Both the position numbers and the translations under genes were made by a program. Below, one piece after another: positions 57,555-64,000 of a stretch of DNA of 64,000 bases. The notes beneath the pieces were generated by a model. It saw only the letters and a list, made by a program, of their open reading frames with translations. It had not been told where the DNA came from and searched no databases. The stretch is from Lautropia sp. (GTDB lineage: Bacteria; Pseudomonadota; Gammaproteobacteria; Burkholderiales; Burkholderiaceae_E): contig JAUMZD010000013.1 in the NCBI GenBank assembly GCA_030528325.1, positions 1 to 64,000 on the forward strand, in the 5' to 3' direction. Numbering within the stretch: the stretch's first letter is position 1; each line of letters begins with the position of its first letter.

Positions 57555-59768
57555 ATGACCCATACCCCGTTATCGAATGACCTGAACGCTGGCTTGGACA
57601 TGCCTTCCAGCGCAGACGAGGGCACATCCCCGTCCGGCTGGCCCCTGTTCAGCGATGAGCAGGATACCGCTGTCGGTGCGCCGGCCGCCTTCGTCAGCAG
57701 TGGCTGGCCGGCATTCCCCGAGCCCGCGCTGGCGCGCCGCATGGCCAATGCCGTCCGGATGCTTGCCGTCGATGCGGTGGAAAAAGCCCGTTCGGGCCAT
57801 CCCGGCATGCCGATGGGTATGGCAGACATCGCGGTGGCACTGTGGTCAGCCCACCTGAAACACAGCCCGGCACATCCGTCCTGGTTCGACCGTGACCGTT
57901 TCGTGCTGTCGAACGGCCATGGATCGATGCTGCTGTATGCGCTGCTGCACCTGACGGGCTATGACCTGTCGATCGAGGACATCCAGAATTTCCGCCAGCT
58001 GCATTCGAAGACCCCCGGCCATCCGGAAAACGGCATCACGCCCGGTGTCGAAACCACCACGGGCCCGCTGGGGCAGGGCATCGCCAATGCCGTCGGCATG
58101 GCGCTGGCCGAGAAACTGCTGGCCGCCGAGTTCAACCGGCCCGGCTTCGACATCATCGACCACTTCACCTGGGCCTTCGTCGGCGACGGCTGCCTGATGG
58201 AAGGCATCTCGCACGAGGTGTGCTCGCTGGCCAGCGTGCTGCGCCTGTCGAAGCTGGTGGCCATCTATGATGACAACGGCATCTCGATCGACGGCGACGT
58301 CCGCAACTGGTATCGCGATGACACCCCGGCCCGGTTCGAGGCCTATGGCTGGAACGTGATCGATGCCGTGGATGGGCATGATGCCTGGGCCGTCGCACAG
58401 GCCATCCAGCAGGCACGCGAGTGGGGCGAGGAAGGCCGTGTCGTCGGAGAGAACGGTGAACGCCGTTTCGCACCGACGCTGATCGTCTGCAAGACCGTGA
58501 TCGGCAAGGGCTCGCCGAACCGTGCCGGCACGGCCAAGTCGCACGGTGAGGCGCTGGGCCCGGATGAAGTGGCAGCCACCCGCCGTGAGCTGGACTGGTC
58601 GTTGCCACCCTTCGAGATTCCGGCCGACCTGTATGCCGCCTGGGATGCCACGGCCGTCGGTGATGAGCGTCATGCACGCTGGGAAGATGCGTTCGAGGCC
58701 TATTCCGCCGAGTATCCGGCCGAGGCTGCCGAGCTGAGCCGTCGCATGCGGGGCGTCCTGCCCGAGGATTGGGAGGACATCGTCGACAACATGATCATGG
58801 ATGTGGTCACGCAGGGTGAGAGCATCGCCTCGCGGGCCGCGTCCCAGCGGGCGCTGAACTACCTCGGCCCGGCCCTGCCGGAGCTGCTGGGTGGTTCGGC
58901 CGATCTGACCGGCAGCAACCTGACCAACTGGCAGGGTGTGAGTGCGCTGCGCGCCGACGAGGACAGCGACGCCGACCTGAACGGCGGGCGTCACATCAAT
59001 TACGGGGTGCGCGAATTCGGCATGGCGGCGCTGATGAACGGCCTGGCCCTGCACGGCGGCTTCATCCCGTACGGTGGCACCTTCATGGTGTTCTCGGACT
59101 ATTCCCGCAATGCGCTGCGGATGGCGGCGCTGACGAAGCAGCGTGTCATCCATGTGCTGACCCACGACTCCATCGGTCTGGGCGAGGATGGCCCCACCCA
59201 CCAGCCGATCGAGCATGCCGCCTCGCTGCGCCTGATTCCGAACATGGACGTCTGGCGGCCGGCCGACTCGGTCGAGACGGCCATCGCCTGGCAGGCGGCC
59301 ATCGAGAATGAAGAGCGGCCTACCTGCCTGCTGCTGTCTCGTCAGGGACTCCCGTTCATCGAGCGGGAAGTGGTCAACGTGGATGACATCCGTCGCGGCG
59401 CCTATGAGGTTCACAAGCCGCGGGCGGCCAAGGCCGTGCTGATCGCCACGGGTTCCGAAGTATCGCTGGCGCTGACTGCTGCCAACCAGTTGGCGGAAGA
59501 GGGCATCCGGGTTCGGGTGGTCTCGATGCCGTCGACGACGACCTTCGACCGGCAGGAGACGGCTTTCAAGCGTCGTCTGCTGCCTGATGATTTGCCACGC
59601 ATCGTCGTGGAAGCCGGTGTCACCGATTTCTGGTGGAAGTATCGCCCGGAAGCGGTTGTCGGGATTGACCGCTTCGGCGAATCGGCCCCCGCATCGGCAC
59701 TGAACCAGCACTTCGGCATGACGGCAGAGAATGTGGCTGCCACCGTGCGTCGGGTGCTGGCGAACTGA
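57555..59768 (+). CDS. tkt: Transketolase
   Basis: A 737-residue thiamine-diphosphate enzyme of the pentose phosphate (and Calvin) pathway. Landmarks are [42 protein letters not shown] (ThDP site), DDNGISIDG and [18 protein letters not shown]. It has an N-terminal extension of about 55 residues that is Pro/Ser/Asp-rich, longer than usual. It is first in the tkt-gap-pgk cluster, with gap 29 bp downstream. The start is ATG 57555, without a strong ribosome site. Confidence 0.96.
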   Translation: MTHTPLSNDLNAGLDMPSSADEGTSPSGWPLFSDEQDTAVGAPAAFVSSGWPAFPEPALARRMANAVRMLAVDAVEKARSGHPGMPMGMADIAVALWSAHLKHSPAHPSWFDRDRFVLSNGHGSMLLYALLHLTGYDLSIEDIQNFRQLHSKTPGHPENGITPGVETTTGPLGQGIANAVGMALAEKLLAAEFNRPGFDIIDHFTWAFVGDGCLMEGISHEVCSLASVLRLSKLVAIYDDNGISIDGDVRNWYRDDTPARFEAYGWNVIDAVDGHDAWAVAQAIQQAREWGEEGRVVGENGERRFAPTLIVCKTVIGKGSPNRAGTAKSHGEALGPDEVAATRRELDWSLPPFEIPADLYAAWDATAVGDERHARWEDAFEAYSAEYPAEAAELSRRMRGVLPEDWEDIVDNMIMDVVTQGESIASRAASQRALNYLGPALPELLGGSADLTGSNLTNWQGVSALRADEDSDADLNGGRHINYGVREFGMAALMNGLALHGGFIPYGGTFMVFSDYSRNALRMAALTKQRVIHVLTHDSIGLGEDGPTHQPIEHAASLRLIPNMDVWRPADSVETAIAWQAAIENEERPTCLLLSRQGLPFIEREVVNVDDIRRGAYEVHKPRAAKAVLIATGSEVSLALTAANQLAEEGIRVRVVSMPSTTTFDRQETAFKRRLLPDDLPRIVVEAGVTDFWWKYRPEAVVGIDRFGESAPASALNQHFGMTAENVAATVRRVLAN

Positions 59769-59797
59769 TTCTTTTGATCAACTGAGGAAGAAAGAAA

Positions 59798-60811
59798 ATG
59801 ACTATTCGCGTTGCAATCAATGGTTATGGCCGTATTGGTCGGAACGTACTGCGTGCGCACTACGAGGGCGGCAAGAAGCATGACATCGAGATCGTTGCCA
59901 TCAACGATCTGGGCAAGCCCGAAACCAATGCCCACCTGACCCGTTACGACACTGCGCATGGCCCGTTCAATGCGAAAGTTGAAGTGGACGGTGATTGCCT
60001 GGTCGTCAACGGCGACCGCATCAAGGTGCTGGCCGAGCGTGATCCTGCCAAACTGCCCTGGGGTGAGCTGAAGGTCGACGTGGTGCTGGAGTGCACGGGC
60101 CTGTTCACCTCGAAGGAAAAGGCTGGTGCCCACATCGCAGCGGGCGCCAAGAAGGTGATCATCTCGGCGCCGGGTGGCAAGGATGTCGACGCCACCGTCG
60201 TCTATGGCGTCAACCAGGACGTGCTGAAGGCTTCCGACACCGTCATCTCGAACGCCTCGTGCACCACCAACTGCTTGGCACCGCTGGTCAAGCCGCTGCA
60301 TGACAAGATCGGTCTGGTCAACGGCCTGATGACCACCGTGCACGCCTACACCAACGACCAGGTGCTGACCGACGTCTATCATTCCGACCTGCGTCGTGCC
60401 CGTTCGGCCACGATGTCGATGATCCCGACGAAGACCGGTGCGGCTGCTGCCGTCGGTCTGGTGCTGCCCGAGCTGAATGGCAAGCTGGATGGCTTTGCCG
60501 TGCGTGTGCCGACCATCAACGTCTCGCTGGTCGACCTGTCGTTCATCGCAGCGCGCGACACCACCGTCGAAGAGGTTAACGCCATCCTGAAGGAAGCCTC
60601 GGAAAGTGCCGCGCTGAAGGGCATCCTGAACTACAACACCGAGCCGCTGGTGTCGATCGACTTCAACCACTCCCCGGCTTCGTCCACCTTCGACTCGACC
60701 CTGACCAAGGTCAGCGGCCGTCTGGTCAAGGTGTCCAGCTGGTATGACAACGAGTGGGGCTTCTCCAACCGGATGCTCGACACCACCGTTGCCCTGATGA
60801 ACGCCAAGTGA
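59798..60811 (+). CDS. gap: Glyceraldehyde-3-phosphate dehydrogenase
   Basis: A 337-residue GAPDH: Rossmann start [12 protein letters not shown], catalytic cysteine C155 ([12 protein letters not shown]), H182 ([11 protein letters not shown]) and the closing [14 protein letters not shown]. It is typical of the type I enzyme. GAGGAAG precedes ATG 59798. It lies in the tkt-gap-pgk cluster. Confidence 0.98.
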   Translation: MTIRVAINGYGRIGRNVLRAHYEGGKKHDIEIVAINDLGKPETNAHLTRYDTAHGPFNAKVEVDGDCLVVNGDRIKVLAERDPAKLPWGELKVDVVLECTGLFTSKEKAGAHIAAGAKKVIISAPGGKDVDATVVYGVNQDVLKASDTVISNASCTTNCLAPLVKPLHDKIGLVNGLMTTVHAYTNDQVLTDVYHSDLRRARSATMSMIPTKTGAAAAVGLVLPELNGKLDGFAVRVPTINVSLVDLSFIAARDTTVEEVNAILKEASESAALKGILNYNTEPLVSIDFNHSPASSTFDSTLTKVSGRLVKVSSWYDNEWGFSNRMLDTTVALMNAK

Positions 60812-61103
60812 TTGGCGAAACGGGTGACCGGCGCCGCGCTCCCGATGGGGCGACGGTGAACCGAAGATGACCCGACCTTGCCGGTACCGGATGAGGGCGT
60901 CCTGATCAGGCGCCTTCCCCGGTATCGATGAAGGACAGCGTGGCCGCATGAGCGAGGTGTGCTGTCTTTCCACCCAGCGGCCGTTGCTGGCGTTCTGCTC
61001 CTGCTGCGTAGCGGGTGCAGGAACACCGGGCCGCTTTTGTTTTGTGCATGATTCCGGTGGTTTGGCGGCCAACTGGTTGCCAGGCCGCTACCTGGAGGTT
61101 CTG

Positions 61104-62285
61104 ATGAAATTCAAACGACTAGCTGACCTCGACCTGAATGGCAAGAAAGTCTTCATCCGCAGCGACTTCAATGTGCCGCTGGATGACAAGCGCAACATCA
61201 CCGATGACACCCGCATCCGTGCCTCGGTGCCTGCCATCAAGACCGCGCTGGACAAGGGCGCTGCCGTGATGGTCACCTCGCACCTGGGCCGTCCGAAAGA
61301 AGGCGAATTCAAACCGGAAGATTCGCTGGCCCCGGTGGCCAGGCGCCTGCAAGAGCTGCTGGGCGTGCCTGTGCGCCTGCAGGCCGACTGGGTCGATGGG
61401 GGCTTTCCGCTGAAGGCCGGCGACGTGGTGGTGCTGGAGAACACCCGTTGCAACAAGGGTGAGAAGAAGGATGACGAGGCCCTGGCGAAGAAGTATGCGG
61501 CGCTGTGCGACGTGTATGTGAACGATGCCTTTGGTACGGCCCACCGTGCCGAAGCCTCGACGCACGGCATCGCCCGCTTCGCCCCCGTCGCCGCGGCCGG
61601 CCCGCTGCTGGCGGCCGAGCTGGATGCACTGGGCAAGGCGCTGCACAACCCGGCTCATCCGATGGTGGCCATCGTGGCGGGCTCCAAGGTCTCGACCAAG
61701 CTGACCATCCTGGATTCGCTGGCCGACAAGGTGGACAACCTGATCGTCGGGGGCGGCATCGCCAACACCTTCATGCTGGCTGCCGGTCTGCCGATCGGCA
61801 AGTCGCTGGCCGAGCCGGATCTGGTCGAGGATGCGAAGAAGATCATCGAGAAGATGAAGGCGCGTGGTGCCGAAGTGCCCATCCCTGAAGATGTCGTCGT
61901 GGCGAAGGCCTTTGCTGCCGATGCCGAGGCAACCGTCAAGGATGCGAAGGATGTGGCCGAGGATGACATGATCCTGGACATCGGCCCGAAGACGGCCGCC
62001 AAGCTGGCCGAGCAGCTGAAGGCCGCCGGCACCATCGTCTGGAACGGCCCGGTCGGGGTCTTCGAGTTCGACGCCTTTGCCAAAGGCACCGAAGTGCTGG
62101 CCCGCGCCATTGCCGACTCGAAGGGCTTCTCGATTGCTGGTGGTGGCGACACGCTGGCCGCGATCGCCAAGTTCGGTATCACCGAGCAGATCAGCTATAT
62201 CTCCACCGGTGGTGGCGCCTTCCTCGAGTTCCTCGAAGGCCGCACGCTGCCGGCCGTGGCGGCACTGGAGGCAGCTGCGGGCTGA
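61104..62285 (+). CDS. pgk: Phosphoglycerate kinase
   Basis: A 393-residue kinase: [23 protein letters not shown]-like [25 protein letters not shown] and the C-terminal GGGDTLAA motif. GGAGG lies 6 bases before ATG 61104; a longer open frame upstream is not used. It is last in the cluster, separated from gap by 292 bp without a gene, and is followed by a strong terminator. Confidence 0.98.
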   Translation: MKFKRLADLDLNGKKVFIRSDFNVPLDDKRNITDDTRIRASVPAIKTALDKGAAVMVTSHLGRPKEGEFKPEDSLAPVARRLQELLGVPVRLQADWVDGGFPLKAGDVVVLENTRCNKGEKKDDEALAKKYAALCDVYVNDAFGTAHRAEASTHGIARFAPVAAAGPLLAAELDALGKALHNPAHPMVAIVAGSKVSTKLTILDSLADKVDNLIVGGGIANTFMLAAGLPIGKSLAEPDLVEDAKKIIEKMKARGAEVPIPEDVVVAKAFAADAEATVKDAKDVAEDDMILDIGPKTAAKLAEQLKAAGTIVWNGPVGVFEFDAFAKGTEVLARAIADSKGFSIAGGGDTLAAIAKFGITEQISYISTGGGAFLEFLEGRTLPAVAALEAAAG

Positions 62286-62307
62286 GGCTGTCCAGTTGCT
62301 GTGAAGC

Positions 62308-62344
62308 AAGGCCGACATCTCCGGTGTGGCGATGTCGGCCTTTT
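62308..62344 (+). terminator. Intrinsic terminator of pgk
   Basis: AAGGCCGACATC pairs with GATGTCGGCCTT across an 11-base loop, followed by TTTT. It lies 22 bp after the pgk stop. Confidence 0.9.
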
Positions 62345-62549
62345 CGTTTGATGTTCGTGTCAACGGCTGCCTGCGAGATATTTCGGGGCTTGCGCCCCTC
62401 AGGCTGCTGGTCTGTAGGTATCTGCGCGCGCAGGCCAGGTGCCTGAGGGCCTGCCAGTCTTGTGTCTCCGTGGCTGAAGGCACGGGCCTGATCCTGTCTG
62501 GCCGATCAGGGACGCTTCCGCGTGGTGCGGGGCGTCCTTTTTTACGATG

Positions 62550-62879
62550 TCAGCAACGGCCTGCGGCCTTCAGTAGCGCATTGCACGAACCGTCGTCTGA
62601 CGATGGTCTGACAGAACTGTTGCCAGAGCAGATCGCATCGCTCACATGGATTCCTCCCACCGTGGAGACGTAGCATTGATGGGATTGCTGGCCGACGGTG
62701 GCGACAAAACGCACGGTATTGGTATCGCCTCGGCGGTTGGAGATCGTGATCTGGTCAGCTGTAGTGCCCAGGGCAAAAGCAGCTCGTTCCTGAAGGGTGT
62801 CATCGGAGATGACTTTGTTGCCGATCGTGCCGCAAGCTGCAAGAAGAAGGGGGGCTGCGATCAAGAGCGTTTTGTTCAT
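62550..62879 (-). CDS. Small lipoprotein, hypothetical
   Basis: A 109-residue protein with a clear lipoprotein signal (MNKTLLIAAPLLLAACG). The body has VISDDTLQERAAFALG, ITISNRRGDTNTVRFVATVG and SHQCYVSTVGG, and several cysteines late in the protein. I do not recognise the family. The start is ATG 62879, with AAGG about 9 bases ahead. The poly-G lipoprotein gene lies just upstream on the same strand. Confidence 0.7.
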   Translation of the reverse strand: MNKTLLIAAPLLLAACGTIGNKVISDDTLQERAAFALGTTADQITISNRRGDTNTVRFVATVGQQSHQCYVSTVGGIHVSDAICSGNSSVRPSSDDGSCNALLKAAGRC

Positions 62880-62993
62880 GATGAAGTACCTTGTTGATGA
62901 AGCAGGGCTGTCAGCCACGCGCTGACGTGTCTGCGGACAAACCATCCCATGGGCATGACATGGATTGTCTGCAGAGTCAGGTTGGAAAAATGC

Positions 62994-63693
62994 TTACAGA
63001 GGAATCTGGCAGCTGATGGCGTTGCTTGTGGTAGCGCTGGTGCGAGCAGCGGTCACGCGTTCGACCATTTCGATGAGCAGCTTGCCATCCACGTTGCTGT
63101 TGAAGTTGAAGGTGAAGGTCGTGTGGACCAGATTCGTGCTGCCCGCATTTTCCAGGGAGGGGCTGTGCGTGGTTGACCAGAGCAGCGTGTAGCCGACCGG
63201 GGTGGTGCCGGCAATGGGGGTGTAGCGTGCTTTTGAGTACACGGACACGGAGGAGGGCTGTGGGATCTGAATGCCCAGGCTGCCAGCGCGAGCGCTAACC
63301 CTGGTGCGGCTGATGACGACCTGGCAACGATTGCCGGTGTGAATATCGCGTCCCTCATAGCGCCCGGCCAGGCAGGCGCCCGCGGTCGGAGATTGCGACC
63401 CGCTGGCAAAGGGGCAGTTGTCCAGCCGGGTACGGATGGCGGAGGTGTTCTGTATGTCAGTCGCCTGGCCCGATTCGGTTGACGAATCCGCGACTGTAGT
63501 GTTGCCCGTGCCGGCGGCAGTGCCATCGTCAGTACTGGCCGCGGTCTGGCTGTTACTGTTGTCGGTACCGGTAGCAGCAGATGGGGCGGGTGCAGCGGGT
63601 GTGCTGTCTACCGCGGAAGGAGTATCATCGCCCCCCCCCCCCGCATGCGGCAAGGGCGGACAGGATGGATAGGGTCATCAGTTTTTTCTTCAT
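62994..63693 (-). pseudogene. Phase-variable lipoprotein gene (OFF in this sequence)
   Basis: The gene starts at ATG 63693 (AGGAA ahead) with a lipoprotein signal, MKKKLMTLSILSALAAC. Directly after the Cys codon is a G12 run on the minus strand (63631-63642). With 12 Gs the frame reads GGGG then Arg-stop at 63625. With 11 (or 14) Gs it joins the frame that runs to 62994, giving a 232-residue lipoprotein with a Thr/Ser/Ala-rich linker and a C-terminal domain with paired cysteines (DNCPFA, ACLAGRY, GNRCQV, ISCQIPL). This is the layout of slipped-strand phase variation. A sequencing error in the homopolymer is the other explanation. The function of the body is unknown. Confidence 0.8.
63631..63642 (-). 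repeat. Homopolymer G12 tract (phase switch)
   Basis: Twelve consecutive C on the plus strand (G on the coding strand). It is the longest homopolymer noticed in the window; other G runs are at most eight. Its position immediately after the lipidated Cys codon allows length changes to be read as poly-Gly without harming the lipobox. Confidence 0.9.
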
Positions 63694-64000
63694 TTTCTTT
63701 CCTGTGGTTGGTCTTGCAGACGAGCCCGGTGAGACGAGCAAGTCATTGTCTGATGCCGGTTTGCAGGATGTAACCCGGGGAAACCCGTTGTTTTTTCCAC
63801 AAACGCCGTGATGATAAAGGCAGGCTTTTGTTGCTGGCTTGCATGACCCGGCGTCGCTTGGGGGCTTGACCTGATTTCGTGCCTGAAAGGGCTTGGAGAC
63901 GCTAGCGCGAAGGCCCTGCAGGCAATCGTGACGCTCAGGGCATTCATGGCGCGAGGCAGGTGCGCCCTGACACGCCACCCGCCGTGTGTGGCGGGGCGCG
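63694..64000. other. Upstream region at the right window edge
   Basis: About 307 bp upstream of the phase-variable lipoprotein gene. No gene was seen; a promoter for the lipoprotein should lie here but no convincing hexamers were picked out. Confidence 0.4.

Noticed and set aside
57846..59711. A 621-residue minus-strand frame opposite tkt
   Set aside because: It is antisense to transketolase and has no recognisable domains.

Overview
The window is 64 kb of GC-rich, densely coded bacterial DNA. The gene set points to a betaproteobacterium of the order Burkholderiales: a miaB/ubiD/rsmE background, a tkt-gap-pgk cluster, azlC-azlD next to a LysE exporter, and groESL under a CIRCE operator. The many G/S/A/P-rich inserts and the surface lipoproteins would suit a Lautropia-like oral lineage, but that genus name is inference from gene content and was not tested. 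No rRNA, CRISPR array, prophage or insertion-sequence transposase was seen; there is one tRNA.

Layout. (1) 1-8.9 kb: a FecR-domain exported protein cut by the left edge, an arginase-family hydrolase, an orphan AlbA_2/HATPase/winged-helix protein, a TPR plus beta-barrel outer-membrane protein, miaB and a conserved hypothetical. (2) 9.0-17.1 kb: a cobalamin salvage and tail-assembly block (BtuF-like binding protein, cobO, cobQ, cobT, cobS, cobC), interrupted by a DsrE-like periplasmic protein and a vapBC toxin-antitoxin pair. (3) 17.2-23 kb: a GlpQ-type lipoprotein, the overlapping azlC-azlD-lysE operon, a CAU tRNA with terminator, pyrF and serC. (4) 23-33.8 kb: an OmpA lipoprotein, an ABC exporter, a metallochaperone, lrgAB, a PACE pump, the DUF1800/DUF1501 pair, and Sel1 and CsgG-like lipoproteins. 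(5) 33.8-43.2 kb: groESL with promoter and CIRCE, dacB, then an operon of a BCCT transporter, a small membrane protein and a carnitine/choline acyltransferase, and an EamA permease. (6) 43.4-50 kb: an Lrp regulator, a membrane protein, hydroxypyruvate isomerase, ChaC, gamma-glutamyltransferase and ubiD. (7) 50-57 kb: a lytic transglycosylase, an FAD oxidoreductase, an MFS pump, a barnase-barstar pair and rsmE. (8) 57.5-64 kb: tkt-gap-pgk, then two small lipoprotein genes, the second of which carries a poly-G tract.

Main points of interest. A G12 tract directly behind the lipobox of the lipoprotein at 62994-63693 puts the gene out of frame here. One G fewer restores a 232-residue lipoprotein, the layout of a slipped-strand phase-variable gene. 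A dispersed palindromic repeat family of about 170 bp has at least eight full or partial copies, all between genes, with a core hairpin that keeps pairing in several sequence-divergent copies. Many ordinary enzymes (CobQ, CobS, CobC, PyrF, RsmE, the ABC exporter, transketolase) carry low-complexity inserts or extensions that their families normally lack. The groESL promoter has a C8 run inside its 17-bp spacer, directly upstream of a perfect CIRCE.
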